From: JAUNSR01 sp036655355
GTDB lineage: Bacteria; Bacteroidota; Bacteroidia; Bacteroidales; JAUNSR01
Reading direction: 5' to 3'
NCBI GenBank assembly: GCA_036655355.1
Contig: JAVVQG010000007.1
Span: forward strand, 139,074-203,073
Length of the DNA stretch: 64,000 bases
Below are positions 43,856 to 52,857 of this stretch, in pieces. The stretch's first letter is position 1. Every line of letters starts with the position of its first letter. The notes under the pieces were generated by a model, which was not told where the DNA came from, ran no database searches, and saw only the letters and a program-made list of their open reading frames with translations. The position numbers and the translations under genes are program-made.

Positions 43856-44311
43856 TTAGAATTTATATCTAACTTTGAAAGCTACATCATCCCAAGCATT
43901 GTGAGTCGTAAAGTTGATCGCCGGTTCATATCCGAAACCAATTGCAACCGGTGCTCCTCTGAATGAATAATCCAAACCAACTGTCGGAACCAAACCGAAT
44001 GCAAAATCACCGTGACGATCGTGCTTGTAGTTTGCAAGATGATAGCCACCCATATGAATACCTGCACCAAAATACAAACGCAAAGCGTCTACAAGTGCGA
44101 TATTATATTGATACATGAATTTGAATGAAGGACCGTCATGTTGGATATTATATCCTGCAATACCTTCGAATGCATGCACCTGGCTGAAATTGTATTTCAA
44201 AGAAAGACCCATTGTTGGTCCAAGGTTAGCTCCTAATTGTAAGCCGTCCTGAGCTTTCACTGCGCTGAATGATGAGATTGCAAGCGCAGAGATAATTAAC
44301 ATTTTTTTCAT
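43856..44311 (-). CDS. Small outer-membrane beta-barrel protein
   Basis: The 151-residue protein has a signal peptide (MKKMLIISALAISSFSAVKA, cleaved before QDG). The mature part has alternating aromatic/hydrophobic beta-strands and a terminal phenylalanine (RYKF), typical of outer-membrane barrels of about eight strands. The function is unknown; an OmpX/OmpW-like or porin-family label is a fair guess. ATG at 44311 was chosen over one at 44365 because it begins the signal peptide. It has a complete promoter upstream. Confidence 0.7.
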   Translation of the reverse strand: MKKMLIISALAISSFSAVKAQDGLQLGANLGPTMGLSLKYNFSQVHAFEGIAGYNIQHDGPSFKFMYQYNIALVDALRLYFGAGIHMGGYHLANYKHDRHGDFAFGLVPTVGLDYSFRGAPVAIGFGYEPAINFTTHNAWDDVAFKVRYKF

Positions 44312-44354
44312 CTGATAGTGGATTACTTTGTTAATACATATAAATAGTATTAAG

Positions 44355-44385
44355 CAAAGGTACAAATGTGTTGTACAATATCAAA
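44355..44385 (-). promoter_or_regulatory. Promoter of the outer-membrane barrel gene
   Basis: Minus-strand TTTG (44382-44385), a 19-base spacer and TACCTTTG (44355-44362) form a full consensus. It would leave a leader of about 35 nt to the ATG at 44311. Confidence 0.7.
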
Positions 44386-44513
44386 TTCCTTGCATTTTAT
44401 TAAGACAAGTACCCGTTTTACGATATAATTTTTATATAATATAATTTATTTATACATTTATCACCTAATAGAACTTAACCCTTCACGCTTCTTTAAATTC
44501 AATTCAAATAAAA

Positions 44514-44541
44514 AGCGGAGATCTTAAATAAGATCTCCGCT
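44514..44541 (-). terminator. Terminator of the BI-1 gene
   Basis: AGCGGAGATCTTA at 44514-44526 pairs perfectly with 44529-44541 around a 2-nt loop. The minus strand continues into T5. Confidence 0.8.
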
Positions 44542-44575
44542 ACTACAAATATTCTTCAAGATTGAATTTTTGAAA

Positions 44576-45271
44576 TTAATCTCGTCTTCCACCAAAAAGG
44601 CTCAATAAAAGCAGGAATAGATTAATAAAATCAAGATATAAGGCCAACGCTCCGATTATTGAAAGTTTCTTTTCTGTTTCCACATCCAAACCCGCATGAC
44701 CAATATTTTTGATTTTTTGAGTATCATAGGCGATTAGCCCCACAAATACGATAATTCCCAGAATGGTGATAATCCAGTTGAGCGTACCACTCTTCAAAAA
44801 GATATTTACCACTGAAGCTATGATTACACCAATCAATACCATCAAAAGAAGGTTCCCAACCTTTGTAAGATCTTTCTTGGTTACATATCCATAAATACTC
44901 ATAATTCCGAACGTTCCGGCGGTGATCAGAAAAGTGGTAGCAATACTCGTTTTTGTATACACCAGAAATATAAAGGACATGGTTATGCCATTTAGAACTG
45001 AATACAAAAGATAGAGCAGTGTTGCCGTAGAGGAACTCATTCTCTGAATTGCACCCGATATGACGAATACCAATACAAGTTCACCGATAAGCAGTCCCCA
45101 GAAAAGAAATTGATTTCCATAAATAGCCTGGACGATTCCCGGTGAAGAGGCGATAAACATGGAGGTAAAGCCGGTAATTGCTAACGCCAAGGTCATCCAA
45201 CCGTAAACTTTTGCTATGAAGGTATTCTGCAATGAAGTGCTCTGAGAGGAAGATTGAAACAGGTTGTTCAT
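44576..45271 (-). CDS. Bax inhibitor-1/YccA-family membrane protein
   Basis: The 231-residue protein has seven hydrophobic helices and the family motifs around VYGWMTLALAITG and GLIAYDTQKI (about residues 178-188). BI-1/YccA proteins are calcium-leak-type or FtsH-modulating membrane proteins; the bacterial role is uncertain. It starts 39 bases after the CDGSH gene in the same direction and may share its transcript. A good terminator follows. Confidence 0.88.
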   Translation of the reverse strand: MNNLFQSSSQSTSLQNTFIAKVYGWMTLALAITGFTSMFIASSPGIVQAIYGNQFLFWGLLIGELVLVFVISGAIQRMSSSTATLLYLLYSVLNGITMSFIFLVYTKTSIATTFLITAGTFGIMSIYGYVTKKDLTKVGNLLLMVLIGVIIASVVNIFLKSGTLNWIITILGIIVFVGLIAYDTQKIKNIGHAGLDVETEKKLSIIGALALYLDFINLFLLLLSLFGGRRD

Positions 45272-45310
45272 TTGAATTAAATTTTAAGAGTTACAACAGA
45301 TAATGCATAA

Positions 45311-46072
45311 TCACCATTTTTCGCCGGTGCCTTCCATAGGCAAATCATCTACCCAATGACACGATGCATGCGTACCGTCACAGAATGGCTTATTGGAAGA
45401 TTGTCCACAACGACAAAGAGTTACCCTGTTTCGTATCTCATAACTCTTTCCGTCTGCACTTTCAATACGGATTCCCCCTTTTACCCAAATCGGACCACTC
45501 ACCTTTATCTGAGGATCCTGAATCAAACCGATTGAGGGTTCAAATTTCGGCTCAAAAGCTTTCCCTGTTTTTTTATCCCATCCGATTAATCTTCCGGCAG
45601 GACAATGACCGGCTTCATGGAAAAATATTTTACGGGCATCTTCATTCTCGGTTTCTCCAACCAGATTCCAAATCCGGCCATAAGCATCACAGAAACGGGC
45701 ATATGCACAAAGCTTCTGATCATCACTCAACATCGCTTCCGGACCGTCATACCATTCCGATTCATCAAGAATATTTACAAAAGCTGCCGTTTCCTTTGGA
45801 TTCCAGTCTGCATTCTTATGTGAGCCGTCACAATACGGTTTGTGTTTTGAAGCCCCGCAACGACACAGGTGATAGGGCTCTCCTGCCGGTTTAAAATGTT
45901 CCCCTTTTTGGTAAACCCATGAGTTTCCATCTTCGTTTGGTACAATAATCTCTTGATCCAACGGAGGAGCACCGTAAACAACATAAGGACCGTCTGGTGT
46001 AATCTTAATGTAAAAAGTTTCAGGAGCCGGTTTTGAACCTGTATCCCGTGTATCGATTTCTTTAGAATTCAT
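45311..46072 (-). CDS. Double CDGSH iron-sulfur protein
   Basis: The 253-residue protein has two CDGSH domains. The first has Cys70, Cys72, Cys81 and His85 in CRCGASKHKPYCDGSH; the second, near the C-terminus, reads CRCGQSSNKPFCDGTH. Each should hold a 2Fe-2S cluster bound by three Cys and one His. The region between them (about 120-165, CAYARFCDAYG and EAGHCPAGRL) has more cysteines and is conserved in this protein type. It is probably cytoplasmic and redox- or iron-related. Cysteine-rich architecture suggests electron transfer or iron storage, but no partner is visible. Confidence 0.85.
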   Translation of the reverse strand: MNSKEIDTRDTGSKPAPETFYIKITPDGPYVVYGAPPLDQEIIVPNEDGNSWVYQKGEHFKPAGEPYHLCRCGASKHKPYCDGSHKNADWNPKETAAFVNILDESEWYDGPEAMLSDDQKLCAYARFCDAYGRIWNLVGETENEDARKIFFHEAGHCPAGRLIGWDKKTGKAFEPKFEPSIGLIQDPQIKVSGPIWVKGGIRIESADGKSYEIRNRVTLCRCGQSSNKPFCDGTHASCHWVDDLPMEGTGEKW

Positions 46073-46155
46073 AATTGTAGGTATTAAGTTTTACCTATAA
46101 CAAAAAGAATTAAAAGATGGTTGAATCGAAAGCGACTTTTTAATTATCCACATTA

Positions 46156-46911
46156 TTATATCTCAAGTTGCATTCCGTCAAATCCGAGCGAAACATGCGG
46201 AGGCAAATCCTCATTCACAACGGCATGAAGTCCCATTTGGTGACTCATATGCGTGAATACCGTACGTTCGGCACCAATCATATCTTGAATAACCAACGCT
46301 TCATCAAGGGATAAATGCGAAAGGTGTTTGGTCTTACGCAAAGCATCCATAATCAATAATTTCACTCCGTTCAGTTTATACAATTCCGATTCCGGAAGAA
46401 TGGTAAAATCTGTCAGATAGGCAAAATCCCCGATACGATACCCTAGAACAGGTAATTTATAATGGAACAAACGAATCGGAATAACCTCCGTCGAGCCGAT
46501 TACAAATGAATGGCGGTGAATCGTAATTAGATCGATATCGGGAATTCCGGGATATTTGTGATCCTGAAACATATACGCATATTTATCGCGCAAGGAATCC
46601 GAAACGCGCCGTTCTGCAAAAACCTGCATCGCTTGATGACGACAAAAGGGACGTAAATCATCCATTCCACCCACATGATCATAATGGATGTGCGTCAAAA
46701 GCAGCCCATCCAAATGAGTCGTACCACTCCGTATCATTTGATATCTGAAATCAGGTCCACAGTCAATGAGTATATCCTCCGTTCCTGTTTCAACCAAAAC
46801 GGAGGCACGCAAACGTTTATCATGAGGATCGGGTGATGTACAAACCTCACACCGACACCCCACTTCAGGAACTCCTGTAGAAGTTCCGCTTCCGAGTATC
46901 GTAACTTTCAT
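46156..46911 (-). CDS. MBL-fold metallohydrolase, PhnP-like
   Basis: The 251-residue protein has the metallo-beta-lactamase motif HIHYDHVGG with His74, His76, Asp78 and His79, and further His residues later in the fold. A CxCxxC cluster (GCRCEVC, residues 18-24) resembles the extra metal site of PhnP phosphodiesterases. A phosphodiesterase on cyclic or nucleotide substrates is inferred; the substrate is unknown. It starts one base after the murB stop, so the two are likely one transcript with possible translational coupling. Confidence 0.8.
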   Translation of the reverse strand: MKVTILGSGTSTGVPEVGCRCEVCTSPDPHDKRLRASVLVETGTEDILIDCGPDFRYQMIRSGTTHLDGLLLTHIHYDHVGGMDDLRPFCRHQAMQVFAERRVSDSLRDKYAYMFQDHKYPGIPDIDLITIHRHSFVIGSTEVIPIRLFHYKLPVLGYRIGDFAYLTDFTILPESELYKLNGVKLLIMDALRKTKHLSHLSLDEALVIQDMIGAERTVFTHMSHQMGLHAVVNEDLPPHVSLGFDGMQLEI

Positions 46912-46912
46912 C

Positions 46913-47923
46913 TTATATATAGTTTACTTCCGGTGAAATATACACCTTGAACTTATCCCATACCGATTCACTGATCATTGCGGCTAACTCCTGGATATCA
47001 CGAGCCGTAGCTCCGCATTTATTGATCAACACCAAACATTGTTTGTCATGAACCGCTGCTCCCCCATGCTCACGCCCTTTCCAACCACATTGATCAATCA
47101 TCCATGCAGCAGGAACTTTGACCATTTCCTCACTTACATCATAATGGGGTATAGCGGGATATTCTTGTTTTAATTTCTCGAATTGAGAACGCGTTATTAC
47201 AGGATTCATAAAAAAGCTTCCCGCATTTCCGGCAACATCCGGATCCGGTAATTTACTCTTACGGATGTCTATCACCGCCTGACGCACCGTCTCGAGCGAC
47301 ACATCCGAAAAAGCGGCTAACTCGTGACGGAGATTTCCATAATCCAATTTATAATGAGGCGTTTTATCTAATCTGTATACAACTGCTGTAACGATATATT
47401 TTCCTTTGAGCTCTTTTTTGAAGACGCTTTCTCTATATCCATAGCCACACGCATCAACTTTAAAAACACGGGGATTTCCACTAAGCACCTCTATCGTCTC
47501 CACTGAATCGATCAAATCGCCTGCTTCAACGCCATAAGCACCAATATTTTGCACTGCGGAAGCGCCTACTTCGCCCGGAATCCAAGAAAGATTCTCAACA
47601 CCCCCATAACCATTCTCTACAGCAAAGCGACAGAAGTCATCCCAAACTACGCCGGCTCCCACACGCAAATAAACCGATTCCTCATTTTCATCCCTCTTTT
47701 CAATAAACCGAATAGCAGAATGAAGAATTACTCCGGGAAAATCCTTTGTAAATAATAAATTACTACCTCCCCCGATATGAAAAAATTCATTTTTGCTCAA
47801 AAGGTCACTTTTAAGCAAATCCTGCAATTCTGCGACATTTGAATATTCGGCAAACCATCTGGTACTTACCGTCATATGAAATGTATTCAGTCCTAATAAA
47901 GGGTAGTTTTCTTTAATCACCAT
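46913..47923 (-). CDS. murB: UDP-N-acetylenolpyruvoylglucosamine reductase
   Basis: The 336-residue FAD enzyme reduces the enolpyruvyl group to make UDP-MurNAc in peptidoglycan synthesis. The FAD-binding motif IGGGSNLLF is at about 50-58, and IPGEVGASAVQNIGAYG, GNAGSFFMNP and the C-terminal catalytic Glu in ISPEVNY are all visible. It is the longer bacterial form with the C-terminal extension. ATG at 47923 was chosen because the TTG at 47950 would place the start within the -7 element (47948-47955). Confidence 0.95.
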   Translation of the reverse strand: MVIKENYPLLGLNTFHMTVSTRWFAEYSNVAELQDLLKSDLLSKNEFFHIGGGSNLLFTKDFPGVILHSAIRFIEKRDENEESVYLRVGAGVVWDDFCRFAVENGYGGVENLSWIPGEVGASAVQNIGAYGVEAGDLIDSVETIEVLSGNPRVFKVDACGYGYRESVFKKELKGKYIVTAVVYRLDKTPHYKLDYGNLRHELAAFSDVSLETVRQAVIDIRKSKLPDPDVAGNAGSFFMNPVITRSQFEKLKQEYPAIPHYDVSEEMVKVPAAWMIDQCGWKGREHGGAAVHDKQCLVLINKCGATARDIQELAAMISESVWDKFKVYISPEVNYI

Positions 47924-47947
47924 AATGAATGAATCTATAATGTATAG

Positions 47948-47955
47948 CAAATATA
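47948..47955 (-). promoter_or_regulatory. -7 element for murB
   Basis: Minus-strand TATATTTG matches TAnnTTTG and lies 25 bases before the murB ATG at 47923. Confidence 0.5.
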
Positions 47956-48028
47956 ATCAAATCTTGAGACAGCCGTCGTTAGGTTGTTCTGATTCTTTTA
48001 TTATATTTACCCCGCAAATCAATAACAA

Positions 48029-48373
48029 ATGAGAAAAAGAGTTTATTCGAAACGAACTGCTTCTCTTCGGTTTTTCCGTTGGAGTCGCAAAGCTTACGGT
48101 GCATTTTGCAGCTTAGGCCGTTGCGTCGTTATCGGACAACTCAAAAAGTCAATTGCTGACGCCTCTCTTCCTAAGAAAGTGCGTTCATTAATTGATGACA
48201 TACATTATGATCAATATCAGAAAGAAAAAGAGGAGAAAGAAGACGATATCCCCATTGACTTTCCGGTGCGATTAGAAATCTCTCAGATGTTTTCGGGCGT
48301 TGCAATTGCAACTCCTGCAAATCGTCATACCTATATGTTTTATTTGGTAAAAGGCACTTCTGTTTTCATGTAA
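48029..48373 (+). CDS. Small basic protein leading the biotin operon
   Basis: The 114-residue protein has a strongly basic N-terminus with RFFRWSRKAYGAFCSLGR (residues 14-31), a Lys/Glu-rich middle (KEKEEKEDDIP) and a hydrophobic C-terminus. I recall similar short proteins with an R-F-F-R-x-W-S-R-K motif in Bacteroidales, often before transport or cofactor genes, but cannot name a family. It begins 105 bases from murB (divergent) and ends 38 bases before bioB, so it is probably the first gene of the biotin operon. Its function is unknown; a structural or regulatory role is possible. Confidence 0.6.
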   Translation: MRKRVYSKRTASLRFFRWSRKAYGAFCSLGRCVVIGQLKKSIADASLPKKVRSLIDDIHYDQYQKEKEEKEDDIPIDFPVRLEISQMFSGVAIATPANRHTYMFYLVKGTSVFM

Positions 48374-48411
48374 TGTGAATTCGGGAGTGTCTTTTTTTAT
48401 TTTAAATAATT

Positions 48412-49365
48412 ATGATACAAACCATTAAGAACAGAATATTAAATGGAGGATCAATCTCCGAACAAGAAGCTCGAGGTTTAATCGAAACTCCGGCCGAAAC
48501 GTTATTTGAAGCAGCTCAAGAACTTACCCGTCACTTTTTGAAAGATGACTTTGACATGTGTTCAATCATGAATGTAAAATCGGGCAAATGTCCTGAAGAC
48601 TGTAAATGGTGCGCACAATCCGCTCACTACAAAACCACGGCTGAGGTTTATAACCTACTTCCAAAGGAAGCGTGTGTCCAACAAGCCATTTATCATGAGA
48701 AACAAGGGATTCGTCGCTTCTCCTTAGTTGCCAGTGGACGAAGATTGACAAAAAAACAGATGGCTTCGGTTTGTGAAAGTTATCGTGAGATGCACGAGAA
48801 ATCAGGAATCAGCCTTTGTGCCTCACTTGGATTGTTGGATAGCGAAGACATGAAAAATCTATATGAGGTAGGTGTAAACCGATACCATTGCAATTTGGAA
48901 ACTGCCCCCTCTAAGTTCGGGGAGTTGTGTACTACTCACGATCAGCGTCAGAAAATTGAGACTTTACAAGCAGCGAGAGAAGCGGGAATGGATGTCTGTT
49001 CGGGCGGAATCATCGGGATGGGTGAAACTATGGAACAACGGATCGAATTAGCGTTCGTCCTTAAAGAATTGAAGGTAAAATCAATTCCCATCAATTTTCT
49101 CTCACCTATCGAAGGTACCCCGTTGCAAAATTCTGCTCCGCTTCCCCAAGAGGAGATATTACGAACCATCGCAATTTTTCGATTTATCAACCCTGATGCG
49201 TATCTCCGCTTTTCAGGAGGGCGTACCCAATTAAATAAAGAAGGGCAACGAAAAGCACTTGCAATCGGCATCAATTCTGCGATTGTAGGGGATTTGTTAA
49301 CTACAATCGGATCCAAAGTCGCAGAAGACAAAACATTATTTACCGAAGCCGGATACATCATTTAA
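48412..49365 (+). CDS. bioB: Biotin synthase
   Basis: The 317-residue radical-SAM enzyme inserts sulfur into dethiobiotin, the last step of biotin synthesis. The 4Fe-4S-binding cysteines are Cys60, Cys64 and Cys67 in CPEDCKWC. The auxiliary 2Fe-2S cluster region and the conserved YNHNLET-like stretch (here RYHCNLETAP) follow. It is the first enzyme gene of bioB-bioA-bioF-bioG-bioC-bioD. The gene order differs from Escherichia coli but is compact here, with 12 bases to bioA. Confidence 0.96.
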   Translation: MIQTIKNRILNGGSISEQEARGLIETPAETLFEAAQELTRHFLKDDFDMCSIMNVKSGKCPEDCKWCAQSAHYKTTAEVYNLLPKEACVQQAIYHEKQGIRRFSLVASGRRLTKKQMASVCESYREMHEKSGISLCASLGLLDSEDMKNLYEVGVNRYHCNLETAPSKFGELCTTHDQRQKIETLQAAREAGMDVCSGGIIGMGETMEQRIELAFVLKELKVKSIPINFLSPIEGTPLQNSAPLPQEEILRTIAIFRFINPDAYLRFSGGRTQLNKEGQRKALAIGINSAIVGDLLTTIGSKVAEDKTLFTEAGYII

Positions 49366-49377
49366 ATCCTTAATCTT

Positions 49378-50655
49378 ATGTTGGAATTTGACCGTCGCCA
49401 CCTATGGCATCCTTATACCTCTACAACGAATCCGCTTCCGGTATATCCCGTAAAAGAAGCGCACGGAGTTCGTATTATACTTGATGATGAGCGCGAGTTA
49501 ATTGATGGCATGTCCTCTTGGTGGGCCGCCGTTCACGGGTATAATCATCCCGTTTTGAATGACGCACTCAAGACTCAGGTCGATAAAATGGCTCACATCA
49601 TGTTCGGGGGTATCACTCACGAACCGGCTGTAGCGTTGGGACGCCTCTTACTAAGCATTGTTCCACAAGAACTTACCAAGATTTTTTATGCCGATTCGGG
49701 TTCAGTTGCTGTAGAAGTAGCACTGAAGATGGCGGTTCAATATTGGTATTCAAAAGGGAACAGAAAAAAAACCAACTTTGTAACACTTCGTTCCGGTTAT
49801 CATGGCGATACCTGGAATGCCATGTCTGTGTGTGATCCGGTTACCGGAATGCATGGAATTTTTGGCAATGCCTTGCCGATTCGCCATTTCATTCCCTCGC
49901 CGCGAGCAACCTTCCACGGTGAATGGAATCCGGAAGAGATGGCTCCTCTTGAGGCTGTATTTAAAGAACACGGTCCTGAACTAGCGGGATTCATACTCGA
50001 ACCAATCGTTCAGGGCGCGGGAGGAATGCGTTTTTATCATCCCCAATACCTTGTTGAGGCAAGAAAATTATGTGATAAATACAACATATTGTTGATCTTA
50101 GATGAAATAGCCACAGGTTTTGGTCGATCGGGAAAACTATTTGCATGTGAACATGCCGGCATTGCTCCCGACATCATGTGTCTTGGAAAAGCTTTAACGG
50201 GAGGATACATGACTCTCTCTGCGACCCTTACCACCGGAGAGGTTGCTTCAACAATCAGCCATGGAACTCCCGGCGTCTTTATGCATGGACCAACATTTAT
50301 GGGGAATCCTCTTGCCTGTGCGGTAGCCAGAGCATCGGTTTCACTATTGTTGAGTTCTGATTGGAAGAACAAAGTATCAAAGATTGAGAAGCAGCTCGTT
50401 GAAGAGTTGACTCCGGCCATAGAACTATCACAGGTGGCTGATGTCAGAATCCTTGGAGCCATCGGGGTTATTGAGATGAAAGAAAACGTTGATATGGGCA
50501 TCATTCAGAAAATGTTCGTAGAAGAAGGCGTGTGGGTACGTCCTTTCGGAAAATTAGTGTATATCATGCCTCCTTTTATTATTACAAAAGAGGAACTAAC
50601 ACTCTTAACCTCAGCCCTAATCCGAGTTGTTGCAAAGACAAACATCCAGTATTGA
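49378..50655 (+). CDS. bioA: Adenosylmethionine-8-amino-7-oxononanoate aminotransferase
   Basis: The 425-residue PLP enzyme converts KAPA to DAPA with S-adenosylmethionine as the amino donor. The internal-aldimine lysine is Lys271 in CLGKALTGGY. The N-terminal LWHPYTSTTNPLPV and the central LDEIATGFGRSGKLFACEH region are typical. It lies between bioB and bioF with short gaps (12 and 19 bases), fitting one transcript. Confidence 0.95.
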   Translation: MLEFDRRHLWHPYTSTTNPLPVYPVKEAHGVRIILDDERELIDGMSSWWAAVHGYNHPVLNDALKTQVDKMAHIMFGGITHEPAVALGRLLLSIVPQELTKIFYADSGSVAVEVALKMAVQYWYSKGNRKKTNFVTLRSGYHGDTWNAMSVCDPVTGMHGIFGNALPIRHFIPSPRATFHGEWNPEEMAPLEAVFKEHGPELAGFILEPIVQGAGGMRFYHPQYLVEARKLCDKYNILLILDEIATGFGRSGKLFACEHAGIAPDIMCLGKALTGGYMTLSATLTTGEVASTISHGTPGVFMHGPTFMGNPLACAVARASVSLLLSSDWKNKVSKIEKQLVEELTPAIELSQVADVRILGAIGVIEMKENVDMGIIQKMFVEEGVWVRPFGKLVYIMPPFIITKEELTLLTSALIRVVAKTNIQY

Positions 50656-50674
50656 ACCCTTTGATCTGTAAGAA

Positions 50675-51838
50675 ATGAATTATTTCAAGAATAGACTTCA
50701 CGAACTCGAGCAGAAAGGAAACCTGCGAACTCTTTACAACATAGATGAGTTAGCGGCAAGCACTGATTTACAACAGAATGAATTTGTTAATCTAAGCTCT
50801 AATGACTACCTCTCACTGGCTTCCGATTCGGAACTACGTCGTGAATTTTTCGAGGCGGCTGCTCCGGAATACTGGAAAATGTCTGCTGCCTCTTCCCGTC
50901 TTTTGACTGGGAACATGTCTGAATATATCCAATTGGAAGAGAAGCTCTGTGAATTATACAAAGCTGAAAGTGCATTGGTGGTGGGTTCTGGATATCACGC
51001 CAACAGCGGTATATTACCCGCTATATGTACAGACCAAACACTCGTTCTTGCGGATAAGCTGATTCACGCTAGCATTGTTGACGGAATTCAATTGTCAAAA
51101 GGGAAACACATCCGTTACCGTCACAACGATTACCAGCAACTCGAACGGTTAGTGGTCGAAAATCATCTGAAATATGATAAGATTATCATCGTTACAGAGA
51201 GCGTATTCAGCATGGATGGAGATTGTGCCGATTTAAAGCGACTAGTAATGTTAAAGAGTGTTTATCCAAACTTACTTCTCTATATCGACGAAGCGCATGC
51301 TGTGGGTATATTCGGACCGAATGGACTGGGACTATGCGAAGAGTTGAATTGCTTGCAGGATATTGATATTCTCGTAGGAACTTTCGGAAAGGCTCTCGGA
51401 TCGGTCGGTGCATTTGTTATTTGCAATAGCATTTTGCATCACTTCCTTGTCAATACGATGCGCACACTTATCTTCACGACCGCTCTGCCTCCTGTAAATC
51501 TTGCTTGGACACGATTTATTCTGAACAAGTTAGGAGAATTAAAAGAGAAGCGAGTGCATTTATTACACATCGCAAGTTTATTGCATCAATTTATATCCCG
51601 CTCGAAGCAACCGAAGATAAGTACAACACATATCATTCCTTTCATTATCGGAGAGAGTGAAAAAGCCACTCTCCTTTCTCAAATGCTCAGAAAGGAGGGA
51701 TTTCACATTCTGCCTGTAAGACCGCCCTCTGTTCCGGAGGGAACTTCTCGTTTACGAATCTCCTTGTGTGCAGACATTACGGAGTTGCAGGTTGAAAAAC
51801 TTATATCGCTGCTAGAGCGATACGATTGTTGTCATTGA
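50675..51838 (+). CDS. bioF: 8-amino-7-oxononanoate synthase
   Basis: The 387-residue PLP enzyme condenses pimeloyl-ACP or -CoA with L-alanine to form KAPA. The PLP lysine is Lys239 in GTFGKALGSVGA. The motif IDEAHAVGIFGPNGLG (about residues 205-220) and the N-terminal NLSSNDYLSLASD are typical. It is the last gene before a 347-base gap holding a repeat element; bioG follows. Length matches the family. Confidence 0.93.
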   Translation: MNYFKNRLHELEQKGNLRTLYNIDELAASTDLQQNEFVNLSSNDYLSLASDSELRREFFEAAAPEYWKMSAASSRLLTGNMSEYIQLEEKLCELYKAESALVVGSGYHANSGILPAICTDQTLVLADKLIHASIVDGIQLSKGKHIRYRHNDYQQLERLVVENHLKYDKIIIVTESVFSMDGDCADLKRLVMLKSVYPNLLLYIDEAHAVGIFGPNGLGLCEELNCLQDIDILVGTFGKALGSVGAFVICNSILHHFLVNTMRTLIFTTALPPVNLAWTRFILNKLGELKEKRVHLLHIASLLHQFISRSKQPKISTTHIIPFIIGESEKATLLSQMLRKEGFHILPVRPPSVPEGTSRLRISLCADITELQVEKLISLLERYDCCH

Positions 51839-52185
51839 ACTTTCTAATAACAAACAAATCCGACCGGCACAAATTCATAAAGTTGCTCTTATTCAATTGT
51901 ATTTACCGCATCAAGCTTTGTTTTTAAATCCTCATGGTAAACAATTTAATTCGGAAAAACCAAAAGGAGTATTTCACCGCTTTGGTTCAGTCGAAGCAAG
52001 GCCGTGCTTCGGTCGAAGCAAGGCGGTGGTTCAGTCGAAGCAAGGCGGTGGTTTTTCCGATATCCAGTTTCTCAAAGTGAATTCAAAGGATCATCTTGGC
52101 TTTTTATAGGCATTGTGTCAGAATGTATTAAAAGGTATATAGACGACGCATTTGACCTTGATGTTAAATAATAAACAATATACAA
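51839..52185. other. Gap inside the biotin operon
   Basis: The 347 bases between bioF and bioG hold a MITE-like element (51951-52060). The remaining sequence has no gene. No TAnnTTTG promoter was found before bioG. A short frame across the element is not considered coding. Confidence 0.6.
51951..52060 (+). repeat. MITE-like element, copy 2, inside the biotin operon
   Basis: An 11-bp perfect inverted repeat (TCGGAAAAACC at 51951-51961, GGTTTTTCCGA at 52050-52060) bounds the element. Inside lie one inverted unit (51975-51992) and three direct 22-bp units at 51993-52014, 52015-52036 and 52037-52058. The units match those at 12393-12458 in order, spacing and orientation. The element has no coding content. 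Confidence 0.8.
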
Positions 52186-52848
52186 ATGAAAATGAAATTA
52201 TATAGAAAAGAGGGAAATAATATTCTGAATTTATTCTTTGCGGGTTGGGGCATGGACGAAAACCCGTTTGATCACCTTGTACAGAATCTTCAAAAAACAG
52301 AAGATCTTTGCATCTGCTTTGATTATAACGATCTAACCTTCCAATATGAGATTCTTTCTCATTATAAAGAAATTCGTGTTTTTGGATGGTCATTCGGCGT
52401 ATGGGTTGCGTCCGTAATTTTTCCGGAAGAGATGCTTTTACAACTCAACATCACCTCGGCAACAGCAATAAATGGGACCCCTTGGCCGATAGACGATTAC
52501 AAAGGCATTCCGGAAAGCATTTTCAATGGGACGATGAATTCTCTCTCTGAAGATAATCTCGTTCGGTTTAACAGAAGAATGTGCGGAATAAAAGAAAACC
52601 GAGATTTTTTTGAAACAAATCATCCAAAACGAAATTTCGACTCCCTACATATGGAATTGAAGAATTTGGGAGAATGGATGTTAGCAAATAATAGAAAGAG
52701 AACTCTTAAGTGGACAAACGCCGTAATAGGAGAAAAGGATCAAATCTTCCCTTTCCGAAATCAATTGGAAATGTGGAAAGAGGTTCCCTCTATCATCACA
52801 CCCGATGCCCATTATGCTCTCTGGATCCCTTTTTTAGATAAGAATTGA
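52186..52848 (+). CDS. bioG: Pimeloyl-ACP methyl ester esterase, BioG type
   Basis: The 220-residue alpha/beta-hydrolase removes the methyl ester from pimeloyl-ACP methyl ester, the job done by BioH in E. coli. The nucleophile is Ser69 in FGWSFGVW, a BioG-like motif, and a His near the end (DAHYALW) is the likely catalytic His. BioG is encoded within biotin operons, as here, next to bioC. Its start at 52186 lies 10 bases upstream of an alternative in-frame ATG at 52192. Confidence 0.85.
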   Translation: MKMKLYRKEGNNILNLFFAGWGMDENPFDHLVQNLQKTEDLCICFDYNDLTFQYEILSHYKEIRVFGWSFGVWVASVIFPEEMLLQLNITSATAINGTPWPIDDYKGIPESIFNGTMNSLSEDNLVRFNRRMCGIKENRDFFETNHPKRNFDSLHMELKNLGEWMLANNRKRTLKWTNAVIGEKDQIFPFRNQLEMWKEVPSIITPDAHYALWIPFLDKN

Positions 52849-52857
52849 CTCTATGCG

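Noticed and set aside
47924..48028. Possible BirA operator or biotin-responsive element
   Set aside because: I could not find a palindrome like known BirA sites between murB and the biotin operon; regulation remains unknown.
51897..52109. Short plus-strand frame across the repeat element between bioF and bioG
   Set aside because: It is built from the repeat units, has no domain similarity and no start context.
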